NCBI GenBank assembly: GCA_013152795.1
Contig: JAADFS010000192.1
Location: forward strand, 1-34,561
DNA: 34,561 nt
Direction of reading: 5' to 3'
Source of the DNA: Deferribacteres bacterium
Lineage (GTDB): Bacteria > Nitrospirota > Thermodesulfovibrionia > UBA6902
Under the pieces are notes generated by a model, which worked only from the letters and a program-made list of their open reading frames with translations, was not told where the DNA came from and searched no databases. A program made the position numbers and the translations under genes. Positions 8,161-16,363 of the stretch are shown in pieces. The number at the start of each line of letters is the position of its first letter. The stretch's first letter is position 1.

Positions 8161-10359
8161 TTAGAACATCGGTTCCATCTCAAGCGCCGGATGCCCGACA
8201 CTTGCAAGATATTCCAGAAGCTTTTCAGAATCTTCCGCGATAGTCTCATCCGCAATCTTATCCATTAAATCAGGCACCCCCTCTTCCTCGCACCTCTTTT
8301 TGAAATCCTCGGCGATTCTCTCCTTGAGATTCTTTGTCATCCAGACTATTCTCCTGATTCCGCCGTCTGCATAGAGGAACTTGCGGCTTGTAATGAAATT
8401 CACCCCTATCCCCATAAAACCGGGGTTCTGCGTGCCTCCACCGACTGTACCGGCCAGTGTGGAGAATTTCATTCCAACAGGGGTCATGCCTGTATGGCCT
8501 CTCTGCACGAGCATTACCCCGTTGGCCTCAGGGATAATTGCAACGATACACTCAAAACAGCCGCAGGATGTCATGGGATTATCCATGATTGTGTACAGAT
8601 TGAGCGATTCAACCGCACCCGCGGAATTGGCCTTGAGGTATTCATCAACACCGGCCCACCTGCCTGCCTTGGCGTCCAGCACCTCGCCCTTCTTTATGGG
8701 CTGGTTGCCGCCTGTGGGGTCTATCTCGAAGGCGGCCTTTGTGTCCAGCCAGTTGTAAGCGCCGCACAGACCCAGGCGCTCCGGGCTTATAACGCATACG
8801 TGGGACGGCGCGAACGACTGGCACAGGAGGCAGGAGTAATAGGTATCCACTGATTCGTCCGTGAGGCCGGCAAGCCTGTGGTCCCTTTCCTTGTAGACGG
8901 CCCTTGCCTGTTCCTGGAGTTCGAGGACGTCCTTTTCATCGAAATAAAGTGTGACCTGGACCTTATCGACAATCGCCTTGAACCTGTTGTGTGTCATGGT
9001 GTTGTGTATTATGCCGATATGCTCCAGCGTGATGCCGTCCTTGTACGCCTGTTTGCTGATTCTCATCCATACGATGTCGCGTTGTCCCATGTGCCACAGG
9101 CCCTGTGCTTCGTTTATGTTATGATGGAGCTTTCTCTCGATAATGGCCTCAAAGTCCTTCTGCATCTTCCGGCCTGCAACGTCTATGACAATCCCGAGCG
9201 GCATCTGCCCGCCGGCCTTGTATCTCTCTTCTATATCAGTGCCCACAAGCACTACTTTGCCGTCTTCGATCTCATCCATTTCCCTTGTTCTTACCCATTC
9301 AAATGCAGGTGTGCGGTTGCCGCCGAACTCTATGAACATGTCTTCTTTCCTGATCCTCTCGCCCTCGAATGCAGGGCCGTAGGAGACGGGGATAGGCGGT
9401 TTCTCAACCGTTACCTTAAGCCCTCTGACCTCAAAGGCCCTCTGTACGATCTTGCTGTGGTCGAGTTCTTTTTCGACATGCTCGTAGGTGCATACCCCTG
9501 TCGGGTGGATGACCGGGACATCGGTATCGCATATTGCGGGGTATCCCATATTGATGGCTCCGGCACCCGTGGACCACTTGACGTCGTCAAGCTCGCCCAG
9601 GACAAGGGCGAAAGCAAAGACCCTGTCTTTTGTATATTTCAGATGCGCCTTGTAATCCCCGGGCTTGTTGCCGCCGAAGATCAGGGACGCCCTGATGGAC
9701 CAGTCGAGCGCATAGAGTGTATGTTCTGTTTTCGTGCCGAGAGGGACGATATATGTATCCCAGCCGAGCTCGACATTCTTCCTCAGAAGTTGCCTCGTGA
9801 CGCTGTCGCCTCCCGATTCCCCGGAGAGGAATATGAGGATGTTCTTTTCCTGCAGTTCCCTCACGATTTTCACCGCGGTTTCATCATCAGGGGCCGCGCC
9901 GATGATGGCTGCAAAACCCGGCATCCTGCCGTCAACAAGCTGGATGCCCAGGTTTCTCTGAATGGTGTCCGTGATGAAGCCGTTGTATACATAACCTGTT
10001 TCAGGGTCTGTATCCGGCTCAAGCCCCTCAATATATCTCAGGGCCAGTATGATCTCCTCGCAGAAAAGGGTTGCCATGCCCGAATCCAGGGCCTCTCCGA
10101 GATATGGTTTCCAGAGCTTTTCCTCCGGCTCCTCGTGCAGCATCTCCCTTGCCATTTCCAGGGCAACCTTCATGTCGGCAAGTGTCTTGACAGGGAATGC
10201 CGTCATTGCATACACCAGCGGAAGGTAAAAAGCAGTGTCCGGAAACTCAAACACGAAGTCCTTTCCTTTTTCCGCAATCGCCTTATCAAGCATCTCCTCC
10301 GCCGTCCTGAAGAGACTGTGTGAAGCCCTTATTGCAGCAGAGGCAATTATCTTTGACAT
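8161..10359 (-). CDS. acsB: Acetyl-CoA synthase catalytic subunit (CODH/ACS alpha)
   Basis: This 732-residue protein has the normal length for bacterial AcsB with its N-terminal CODH-interacting domain. The A-cluster ligands are all present. Cys510, 513, 522 and 532 (TYYSCLLCQSFAPSHVC...LCGAYNW) have the spacing of the [4Fe-4S] ligands in the Moorella enzyme. Cys599-Gly600-Cys601 (SCGCFEC) forms the distal Ni site. It joins CO from CODH, a methyl group from the corrinoid Fe-S protein and CoA to make acetyl-CoA, or runs in reverse. It lies directly after the PerR-like regulator (47 bases) and before cooS. The long N-terminal domain is bacterial-type, unlike the truncated archaeal CdhC. Confidence 0.99.
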   Translation of the reverse strand: MSKIIASAAIRASHSLFRTAEEMLDKAIAEKGKDFVFEFPDTAFYLPLVYAMTAFPVKTLADMKVALEMAREMLHEEPEEKLWKPYLGEALDSGMATLFCEEIILALRYIEGLEPDTDPETGYVYNGFITDTIQRNLGIQLVDGRMPGFAAIIGAAPDDETAVKIVRELQEKNILIFLSGESGGDSVTRQLLRKNVELGWDTYIVPLGTKTEHTLYALDWSIRASLIFGGNKPGDYKAHLKYTKDRVFAFALVLGELDDVKWSTGAGAINMGYPAICDTDVPVIHPTGVCTYEHVEKELDHSKIVQRAFEVRGLKVTVEKPPIPVSYGPAFEGERIRKEDMFIEFGGNRTPAFEWVRTREMDEIEDGKVVLVGTDIEERYKAGGQMPLGIVIDVAGRKMQKDFEAIIERKLHHNINEAQGLWHMGQRDIVWMRISKQAYKDGITLEHIGIIHNTMTHNRFKAIVDKVQVTLYFDEKDVLELQEQARAVYKERDHRLAGLTDESVDTYYSCLLCQSFAPSHVCVISPERLGLCGAYNWLDTKAAFEIDPTGGNQPIKKGEVLDAKAGRWAGVDEYLKANSAGAVESLNLYTIMDNPMTSCGCFECIVAIIPEANGVMLVQRGHTGMTPVGMKFSTLAGTVGGGTQNPGFMGIGVNFITSRKFLYADGGIRRIVWMTKNLKERIAEDFKKRCEEEGVPDLMDKIADETIAEDSEKLLEYLASVGHPALEMEPMF

Positions 10360-10406
10360 TTCAACCTCCTAAACGGTAATTATATGTACGGTAATAAATC
10401 TCCTGC

Positions 10407-10835
10407 CTAATGGCGCTTCCTGCACTTCCGGCATAAGCCGTAAAACTCGATACTGTTGCCGAGCAATTCAAATCCGTGTGTGAGCTCTTCCGGCACGTCC
10501 AGCTTGAAATCCGTGTGCAGATCGAGAATCTTCTTGCACTTAATGCACAAAATATGGTGGTGTTTGGTGGTGTCCGGGTCATATCTTTTCTTGCCGGAAT
10601 CTATCTTGAGCTCCTTCACGCGTTGTTTGTTTTTCAGCGCCTCAAGCGTGTTGTAAACCGTTGCAAAAGACATTGTGGGATAGTGTTTCAGCACCGCCTT
10701 GTAAATGTCTTCGGCAGACGGATGCGACTTGTTGCCCCTCAGAAAATTCAGTATGGCAAGCCGCTGGGGCGTTAATTTAATCTGAAGTCGTCTGAATTCT
10801 TTCATGGTTTTGATTTTTCTTCTGTCATTCCTCAA
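10407..10835 (-). CDS. PerR-like Fur-family metal-dependent regulator
   Basis: This 142-residue Fur-family protein begins at a TTG at 10835 preceded by GGAG; an ATG at 10805 (residue 11) is an alternative. The winged helix is seen at about residues 20-75 (LTPQRLAIL, HPSAEDIY, SFATVYNTLEAL). The structural zinc site is present as CxxC pairs (Cys97/100 and Cys135/138). Candidate regulatory ligands His38, Asp86, His92, His94 and Asp105 match the positions used by PerR, including the two Asp residues that distinguish PerR from Fur. The gene sits inside the Wood-Ljungdahl cluster between acsC and acsB. A perfect 7-1-7 palindrome of Fur-family format lies 86 bases upstream. It probably represses this unit in response to oxidation or iron state; the signal is inference. 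Confidence 0.88.
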   Translation of the reverse strand: MRNDRRKIKTMKEFRRLQIKLTPQRLAILNFLRGNKSHPSAEDIYKAVLKHYPTMSFATVYNTLEALKNKQRVKELKIDSGKKRYDPDTTKHHHILCIKCKKILDLHTDFKLDVPEELTHGFELLGNSIEFYGLCRKCRKRH

Positions 10836-10915
10836 CTTCTCCGGGGGTCGTTTTTCCGGCAGGGATTACCGGTGTGCTCCCGCCTCCGGGAATGACACGT
10901 TCTTAAGTACTCAAA

Positions 10916-10951
10916 TTAGTTAATAATAATTATTAGTTAATAAAACGTCAT
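10916..10951 (-). promoter_or_regulatory. Fur/PerR-type 7-1-7 operator overlapping a candidate promoter for the regulator-acsB-cooS unit
   Basis: TAATAAT-A-ATTATTA (10921-10935) is a perfect 7-1-7 inverted repeat, the same architecture as the PerR and Fur boxes. It is embedded in an 11-base direct repeat TTAGTTAATAA at 10916-10926 and 10933-10943 (17-base period). On the minus strand a modest promoter overlaps it: -35 ATGACG at 10951-10946, a 17-base spacer and -10 TATTAT at 10928-10923. Binding would therefore cover the -10. The palindrome is seen directly; regulator identity and promoter use are inferred. Confidence 0.65.
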
Positions 10952-11015
10952 AATATCTTACAGATGTCCGCCCCCCCTGTCAAACAGGCTGCACATAAAT
11001 AAACCCTCCAGGGGC

Positions 11016-11038
11016 GTAAAAATACCGCCCGCGGGCGG
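11016..11038 (-). terminator. Rho-independent terminator-like hairpin after acsC
   Basis: On the minus strand, CCGCCCGCGGGCGG (11038-11025) is a perfect GC-rich palindrome followed by TATTTTTAC. It lies 44 bases after the acsC stop. It would separate acsEDC from the regulator-acsB-cooS unit, fully or as an attenuator. Confidence 0.6.
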
Positions 11039-11081
11039 GAGGGAGGGCCTGCAGCGTTCAGGCAACATCAGGCCAGAAAAC

Positions 11082-12422
11082 CTATGCACGGTTTTTCAGA
11101 AAAGTCGGAATGGCGTTCGCCTCCCTCGGGCCGACCGTTATCTTCCATCCCTCGAGCTTGTCCTCGAGCGCGCCGCTGAGGATTGCAACCTGACCCGGCA
11201 GGATAAGCTCCTTGTGGCTGATCTGGTTCTCCACCCCGCTTTCCTTTATGAACTGCGCGATCTTTGCGGCCGTGAACTTACCGGCAGCCCAGGCAGTCAG
11301 AACGGAAAGACCCTCGCAGTCCATTACGGCAAGCCGTGCCGGCACCCGGCTGTTTTCAATCTCACCCGATACAATGAAATAGGTGAGCGAGAAATTCGTT
11401 GTAATCATAAGCGGTGAATCCGGACCCGGCTCTCCGATTTCGTAAATCTTCTGCTCCACCTGCATCGGCACCTGCGGGTCGGTGTAGAGATTCTGCCTCA
11501 GCGTGAAGAGCGCGAGATTCTTCCACTTTTCAATACTGCCGAGTATGACTATTGAGGCGTATTTGGCGATTGCCACAGAGGCAATGGATGCCTCGAAAAG
11601 GGGATCATCCCTCAACACGCTGTTTATCACCGGATATCCGAGCGGTTTGAAGTTCTTCTTAAGCGCAGAACGCCTGATCTGCGTATTGTGCTCTATGATC
11701 TCCCTTGCCGTCTTTGCGCCGGAGTCAAGTACGATATCCTCCACGCCGAGCCCCTTGATCTTTTCAGTGAGCACCGAGAGGGCCTCCGGACCCTGCGCGC
11801 ATGCAACAAGGGGAACACCGTGAGCCTTTGCAACAGCGGCCATGGCTTCGGCGTTTCCGTCATCAGCTCCGTAGATCAGCGGCTTTCTCTCTGCAACGGC
11901 CTTTACGGCGGCCTCGGCCGCAGCGACATCCTTGCAGTTCAGTATGATGGCCGCCTCCGGCGCCTTCTCCGCCACAAGCCTTACGGCAGCCTCATATCTG
12001 GCGGCGTCGCCCGAAGCATATTCCACGGATATGGCATCAACCCTCAGTTTCTGCCCCACCCGGTCGATTTCGGAAGAGGCCACTTCGGATGCCTTTTCCG
12101 CAAGTTCGCCGTCGCTTAAGCTGTCTTTAACATTAAGCGCCAGGGCACAGGGATTGATGAACTTCTTCTCATGCCTGAACAGAACGGTCTCTCCGCCCAG
12201 CTTTACAGCCTTTTCCCCGGTGCCGAGCTCGAATGACCTTATGGGCGGCGCCGACGCCTCGCCGAGGGTTTTCTTTGCCTCCTCCGACACATCAGGACAC
12301 GCTGAAAGCTCCACGCCTCCCTGCGCGAGTTTCATTGCAAAGGCCAGACATGTGGGAAATCCGCATTTCTTGCAGTTTGTCTTCGGAAGAAGCTTAAATA
12401 TCTGAATTCCGGTTAATGCCAT
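11082..12422 (-). CDS. acsC: Corrinoid iron-sulfur protein large subunit (gamma)
   Basis: This 446-residue protein has the usual length for AcsC/CfsA. The N-terminal [4Fe-4S] motif is clear: Cys17, Cys20 and Cys25 in NCKKCGFPTCLAFA, with Cys42. It is followed by a TIM-barrel region and a C-terminal corrinoid-binding region. The protein carries the cobamide cofactor that takes a methyl group from methyl-tetrahydrofolate (via AcsE) and gives it to the A-cluster of acetyl-CoA synthase. The small cluster keeps the corrinoid reducible for reactivation. It follows acsD by 20 bases in transcription order and ends at a terminator-like hairpin. The corrinoid activator gene (acsV/RamA type) is not seen in the window. 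Confidence 0.97.
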   Translation of the reverse strand: MALTGIQIFKLLPKTNCKKCGFPTCLAFAMKLAQGGVELSACPDVSEEAKKTLGEASAPPIRSFELGTGEKAVKLGGETVLFRHEKKFINPCALALNVKDSLSDGELAEKASEVASSEIDRVGQKLRVDAISVEYASGDAARYEAAVRLVAEKAPEAAIILNCKDVAAAEAAVKAVAERKPLIYGADDGNAEAMAAVAKAHGVPLVACAQGPEALSVLTEKIKGLGVEDIVLDSGAKTAREIIEHNTQIRRSALKKNFKPLGYPVINSVLRDDPLFEASIASVAIAKYASIVILGSIEKWKNLALFTLRQNLYTDPQVPMQVEQKIYEIGEPGPDSPLMITTNFSLTYFIVSGEIENSRVPARLAVMDCEGLSVLTAWAAGKFTAAKIAQFIKESGVENQISHKELILPGQVAILSGALEDKLEGWKITVGPREANAIPTFLKNRA

Positions 12423-12442
12423 TGTTTACCTCCATATTTTGC

Positions 12443-13384
12443 TCAAACCAGTTCACCGATGGTCTTTTCAACGGTCTCTATCGCCGCAGGATGCCTCATG
12501 ATAAGGAGGTTTGTCCCGGCCAGAAGCATCGCCGTTGCGGTAATCGCCTCCCAGGCAATGCCCCTCTCACGGAGCGCCCCCCATTCAGGAACATCCGCTT
12601 CCGGGGCAACGGTCTCCTTTATCTTCCAGACATACATGCCGACATCCCCGAGTATCGGAGGCTGCATGGTCGGATCATTCTGGGCAAGCGCGGCAAGCCG
12701 TATCCTCTCCATCACTGAATAGGTATACTCCAGGCCGTACCCGAGCGCAGAGCACATCGGGTCTGTAATGAGCTTTTCTTTGCTGAAACCCATCTGGGTT
12801 ATCAGGATGTTCAACTGTTTTGCAAGATTGATGTCAAGCTCCGACATTGCTATCAGTTTATGATTATGCGCGAGGGCCGCGGCCACTATGGTTTTGTAAT
12901 TGCCCTCCTGGGCCTTTCCGATTATGCAGTTGTACCCGCTTGCAGCCTCGGCTGCGGCAACCAGCACCGTGGAGTCCTTTTCAATGTGGTTGGAGCCGAG
13001 TATGACAAGGGGCACATCAACAGCCGCCAGCACATCCTTGACGGTCTTGGCGGCATCCTCGGCAGACCTGTCGTCCCTGTCTGGATGGGTGCTCAGAAGC
13101 CTGAGCGCAATGGCCTTTGCATTCAGGACATCCTGGCAGTGTTTGGCCCATGCAACAGGATCGCCGCTTACATCCTTGTATGCCTCTTTTACTGTATCCG
13201 GCCAGTCATCGGGCGGACAGTCCTGAATCTCATAGGCAATCACGGGCTTGTTGGGCTGTTGTCCTTCAAAGGACAGGAACGGAAGGGTGTTTTCACCGCC
13301 TACTGTAACCGCCCTGTCGTCTTTGCCGAAATCAAAGCTTAGGACTTTACCGGTATATGACTCCTTAGGAATAACGTAAGACAT
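12443..13384 (-). CDS. acsD: Corrinoid iron-sulfur protein small subunit (delta)
   Basis: This 313-residue protein has the normal size for AcsD and the expected TIM-barrel character. It has a beginning typical of the family (ESYTGKVLSFDFG) and segments such as LVILGSNHIEKDSTVL and SALGYGLEYTYSVMERIRLAAL. It pairs with AcsC to form the heterodimeric corrinoid Fe-S protein and caps the cobamide. The order acsE-acsD-acsC in transcription direction with short gaps (58 and 20 bases) indicates a single operon. No cofactor-binding cysteines are expected in this subunit, and none form a cluster motif. Confidence 0.96.
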   Translation of the reverse strand: MSYVIPKESYTGKVLSFDFGKDDRAVTVGGENTLPFLSFEGQQPNKPVIAYEIQDCPPDDWPDTVKEAYKDVSGDPVAWAKHCQDVLNAKAIALRLLSTHPDRDDRSAEDAAKTVKDVLAAVDVPLVILGSNHIEKDSTVLVAAAEAASGYNCIIGKAQEGNYKTIVAAALAHNHKLIAMSELDINLAKQLNILITQMGFSKEKLITDPMCSALGYGLEYTYSVMERIRLAALAQNDPTMQPPILGDVGMYVWKIKETVAPEADVPEWGALRERGIAWEAITATAMLLAGTNLLIMRHPAAIETVEKTIGELV

Positions 13385-13442
13385 ATTGACCTCCGTAAAA
13401 AGATTTGCTCAGGAAACAGACGCTGCTGCATTGAGCCTTTCA

Positions 13443-14231
13443 TTACATCTCCAGGTACGAGTGCGCATAAAGTGTATTTCCGAGAAAGATGTCCGTTGTC
13501 TTGAGCACATCCATAAGATCTTTGTCAAGAGGGTTCATGATCGCCGCTGAAAGACCCTCGTACATAAGCAGTGTCAGGTATACCCTGTCTATCAGGCTTC
13601 TCATCTCCTTCGGCACGCCGTTTGATACATTACTCAGCCCCACAACCGTTTTCATCGGGGGGTCATTCAGTTCCTGGAACATCTTCACGGCCTTGATGGC
13701 ATGGATGGCCTGATCCTGCATTGTGCAGACCTGGAGAATCAGCGGATCAAGGAAAAGATCTTCCATCGGCACGCCGTATTCAGCGGCCCTGGCCATAATC
13801 TCGGCGGCTATCCCGCATCTTTCCTCCGCGTCGGCAGGCAGGCTGCCCTTTCCGAGGGTCAGGGCGATACACTGCGCATTGTGTTTCGCCGCCATCTCGA
13901 GCATGACAAACCTGTCCGGCTCATTTGACGTGGAGTTGATAAGGGGCCTTCCCCATTCATTGTTATGCACCTGCAGGCCCGCCTCAAGCGCGGCCGCATT
14001 GGTGGTATCCAGGCACAGGGGGGCCTGCACCACCTGCTGTATGCTCTCGACCATCCACTTCATGAGGTCTTCGCCGTTTTCCTCGGCAGGACCTATATTT
14101 ACGTCTATGAAGTGTGCGCCTGCCTTCCACTGGGCTGCGGCAAGCTCCTGGATGGGTTTGGGGTCGCGGGCATTCATCGCCTCCCTGACCTTTTTCGCTA
14201 TAACGCTGATTTTTTCACCTATAATTATCAT
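13443..14231 (-). CDS. acsE: Methyltetrahydrofolate:corrinoid/iron-sulfur protein methyltransferase
   Basis: At 262 residues this has the same length as the well-studied Moorella enzyme and is a pterin-binding TIM barrel of the DHPS-like family. Visible pterin and active-site segments are LCLDTTNA, TSNEPDRF, DLFLDPLI and VVGLSNVSNG. The last carries the Asn known in this family to assist methyl transfer. It moves the methyl group of methyl-tetrahydrofolate to cob(I)amide on AcsCD. The ATG follows AAGGAG. It is the first gene of the minus-strand operon and diverges from the MtrA-like gene, sharing a 180-210 base control region. Presence of AcsE implies tetrahydrofolate as the C1 carrier. Confidence 0.97.
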   Translation of the reverse strand: MIIIGEKISVIAKKVREAMNARDPKPIQELAAAQWKAGAHFIDVNIGPAEENGEDLMKWMVESIQQVVQAPLCLDTTNAAALEAGLQVHNNEWGRPLINSTSNEPDRFVMLEMAAKHNAQCIALTLGKGSLPADAEERCGIAAEIMARAAEYGVPMEDLFLDPLILQVCTMQDQAIHAIKAVKMFQELNDPPMKTVVGLSNVSNGVPKEMRSLIDRVYLTLLMYEGLSAAIMNPLDKDLMDVLKTTDIFLGNTLYAHSYLEM

Positions 14232-14300
14232 TCTTCCGTTCTCCTTAATTGGGTTTTAAATCCTGCAGTTGAGAACTGACAACCTGAAGCAAAGTTGTGA

Positions 14301-14309
14301 ATTATAACA
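14301..14309 (-). promoter_or_regulatory. Extended -10 promoter for acsEDC
   Basis: On the minus strand TGTTATAAT (14309-14301) gives an extended -10 (TGnTATAAT) about 70 bases ahead of the acsE start. No good -35 is seen at the usual distance, as is common for extended -10 promoters. The intergenic stretch 14232-14408 also holds a CGGCAC-GGCG-GTGCCG hairpin at 14373-14388, on the side of the divergent MtrA-like gene. Confidence 0.5.
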
Positions 14310-14444
14310 TAAGTGGGAAGGAAAATATGTGCAATTATTTGGTAATAAGAATTTTAAATAAGAAGTCAGGGGCGGCACGGCGGTGCCGTTACGGGGGGCG
14401 CAGCGGAGTTGAAGTTTTCCGCCGGTATCAGACATAATATTGCC

Positions 14445-15605
14445 ATGAATCCCACGTTCAGGAAGGTCTATTCGGAAATCCAGGGCGGAATGAAGCTCTC
14501 CAAGTGCCGGAAATGCGGCTGCATGAGGGGAACGCTGGAGAATCTCAGGGCATCCCTGCCCTTGCTGAAAATCAAGGATGCAAAGGAACTTCTCCGGCAT
14601 GTGAATGAATGGCTCGGGCAGCTTGAACCGCTCGAATACCCGTGTTTCGGGTGCAAATACTGCATTCCGCCGGAGGCCATGACCAGGCTCACTGCAAAAT
14701 ACCCGGCCCTTGCATCAGCCAGTCTGTCAGGCTGCGGGATGACGGTGAATAATGATTCCTGGCCGCCTGTGGAAGGCGAGTATACTGTGCTGGACGCATC
14801 AGCTCCGGTGGCCGTCTCCACCCTCTCAAGCGTCAAACTCGAGGAAAAGCTGGCCAGGCTCAGGCCCGAAGGTCTCTGCATAGTCGGCAAGACAGAGACG
14901 GAAAACATCGGAATCGACAAAATAGTGAAAAACGTCACTTCCAATCCCGCCATCACCTCCCTGATCCTGGCGGGAAAAGACACCGAGGGGCACCAGAGCG
15001 GGAAAACTCTCCTGGCACTTTGGGAAAACGGGGTGGACGAAAACATGCGCGTGATCGGTTCAAACGGCAGGCGTCCCATACTCAAGAATGTAACCCGCTC
15101 GGATGTGGAAAAATTCAGAAAACAGATACACATAGAAGACCAGATAGGCTGTGAAAACACCCGGACGTTAGCCAGGAAAATCCGGGAAATGTCCCGGAAG
15201 GCCGCTGCAGCGGCGGGTGCTTCCTCTTGCGGATGCCACGGTGACTGCGGCACACCGGCTGTTGCCGTATCAATGCCCTCCCTGTCCGTTGCAAAGGTCG
15301 GTTCTTCAGAAGTTCCCGTGATTACGGCGAAAAAACACAGAAAATCAGCGGTCAGGCTTGACAGCGCGGGGTATTTCGTGATCCTGCCGTCTGAGAAGGA
15401 TAAATCCATCCTGGTGGAGCACTATTCCTATGACAATAAGCTGCTCAGGAAGATCAAAGGCAAAAACAGCCGGGATATTTATTTTACGATTATCAATAAT
15501 AAATGGGTTACAGAGTTAAGCCATGCGGCATACCTGGGGAAAGAACTCGCAAGGGCTGAATTATCCATCAGGGAAGGATTCAAATTTGTTCAGGACGGGG
15601 CATAG
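14445..15605 (+). CDS. Soluble MtrA-like corrinoid-type protein with Cys-rich N-terminus and DUF4346-like C-terminus
   Basis: This is 386 residues from the ATG at 14445; an upstream TTG (14409) and an internal ATG (14490) are alternatives, and no start has a clear ribosome site. Residues about 105-240 closely follow methanogen MtrA, the corrinoid subunit of the Na+-pumping methyltransferase. WPPVEGEYTVLD, KTETENIGIDKIVKNVTSNP and TEGHQSGKTLLALWENG are aligned segments. His183 sits where MtrA uses His as the lower cobalt ligand. Unlike MtrA there is no C-terminal membrane anchor; a DUF4346-like domain (about 308-383) replaces it. Cysteines at 21/24/26 and 67/70/73 form a probable metal or cluster site, and a CxCxxxC patch lies at about 262-268. 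It diverges from acsE, so a role in C1/corrinoid methyl transfer or sensing is likely but unproven. Confidence 0.8.
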   Translation: MNPTFRKVYSEIQGGMKLSKCRKCGCMRGTLENLRASLPLLKIKDAKELLRHVNEWLGQLEPLEYPCFGCKYCIPPEAMTRLTAKYPALASASLSGCGMTVNNDSWPPVEGEYTVLDASAPVAVSTLSSVKLEEKLARLRPEGLCIVGKTETENIGIDKIVKNVTSNPAITSLILAGKDTEGHQSGKTLLALWENGVDENMRVIGSNGRRPILKNVTRSDVEKFRKQIHIEDQIGCENTRTLARKIREMSRKAAAAAGASSCGCHGDCGTPAVAVSMPSLSVAKVGSSEVPVITAKKHRKSAVRLDSAGYFVILPSEKDKSILVEHYSYDNKLLRKIKGKNSRDIYFTIINNKWVTELSHAAYLGKELARAELSIREGFKFVQDGA

Positions 15606-16363
15606 TGGGAAAGGTAACGGCAGTAGCCAACCAGAAGGGGGGCGTTGGAAAGACTACTTCGGCGATTAATCTGGGCGCATCCCTTGCAGGTGAGGGGAAG
15701 CGTGTCCTGCTCATTGATTCCGACCCCCAGGGCAACTCAACAAGCGGCCTCGGCATTGACAAGGAAAACATCAACGGCAGTCTCTATGACCTGTACACCG
15801 GCGCGAAACGCATAGAAAGGATCATCCGCCGGACAGACGTGGAGCGTCTTGAGATCATATCATCGAATATCGAGCTTATAGGCGCCGAGCTTGAGCTTTC
15901 CTCAAGAGAGGGCAGGGAGACGATTCTGAGGCGCGCCCTTGAGCCGGTCAAATACCGGTATGATTACATCTTTATCGACTGCCCGCCTTCGCTGAGCCTG
16001 CTGACACTGAATGCCCTTGTTGCAGCGGACGGCCTCCTCATTCCCATGCAGTGTGAATATTATGCGCTTGAAGGGATCAGCATGCTTCTGAGAACCTTCA
16101 ATATGGTGAAAAGCTCGCTGAATCCCTCCCTTGAGATAGAAGGGATACTGATCACAATGTTTGACGGGAGGATCACCCTCGCCAACCAGGTGACGGATGA
16201 GTTGAGGAGGCATTTCGGCGACAAGGTCTACAGGACGATCATCCCCAGGAATGTCACCCTTGCCGAGGCCCCGAGCCACGGCAAACCGGTTATAATGTAT
16301 GATATACACTCAAAAGGCGCCCGGAGTTACCTGGAGCTTGCAAAGGAGATAATAGGTCAATGA
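15605..16363 (+). CDS. parA: ParA/Soj-type chromosome partitioning ATPase
   Basis: This 252-residue protein has a deviant Walker A (QKGGVGKTT, residues 10-18) and Walker A' and B regions (DSDPQGNS, FIDCPPSLS), exactly as in chromosomal ParA/Soj. It lacks the N-terminal HTH of plasmid type Ia ParA. It binds ATP, dimerises on DNA and works with ParB in origin segregation. The start is GTG, overlapping the stop of the MtrA-like gene by one base (TAGTG), so the two are translationally coupled. ParB follows with an ATGA overlap. CooC, the CODH nickel ATPase, is also in this superfamily, but the parB neighbour and the Soj-like sequence favour ParA. Confidence 0.95.
   Translation: MGKVTAVANQKGGVGKTTSAINLGASLAGEGKRVLLIDSDPQGNSTSGLGIDKENINGSLYDLYTGAKRIERIIRRTDVERLEIISSNIELIGAELELSSREGRETILRRALEPVKYRYDYIFIDCPPSLSLLTLNALVAADGLLIPMQCEYYALEGISMLLRTFNMVKSSLNPSLEIEGILITMFDGRITLANQVTDELRRHFGDKVYRTIIPRNVTLAEAPSHGKPVIMYDIHSKGARSYLELAKEIIGQ

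Noticed and set aside
8878..10323. Long plus-strand open frame (481 codons) opposite acsB
   Set aside because: It is antisense to an unmistakable acsB with all A-cluster ligands, and it shows no recognisable protein features.
14468..15409. Minus-strand 313-codon frame opposite the MtrA-like gene
   Set aside because: The plus-strand product has clear family similarity, and the minus frame is low-complexity Ser/Pro-rich.
15605..16363. ParA as the CODH nickel-insertion ATPase CooC or AcsF
   Set aside because: The sequence is Soj-like throughout, and parB follows with a 4-base overlap; no CooC-type metal-binding CxC is seen.
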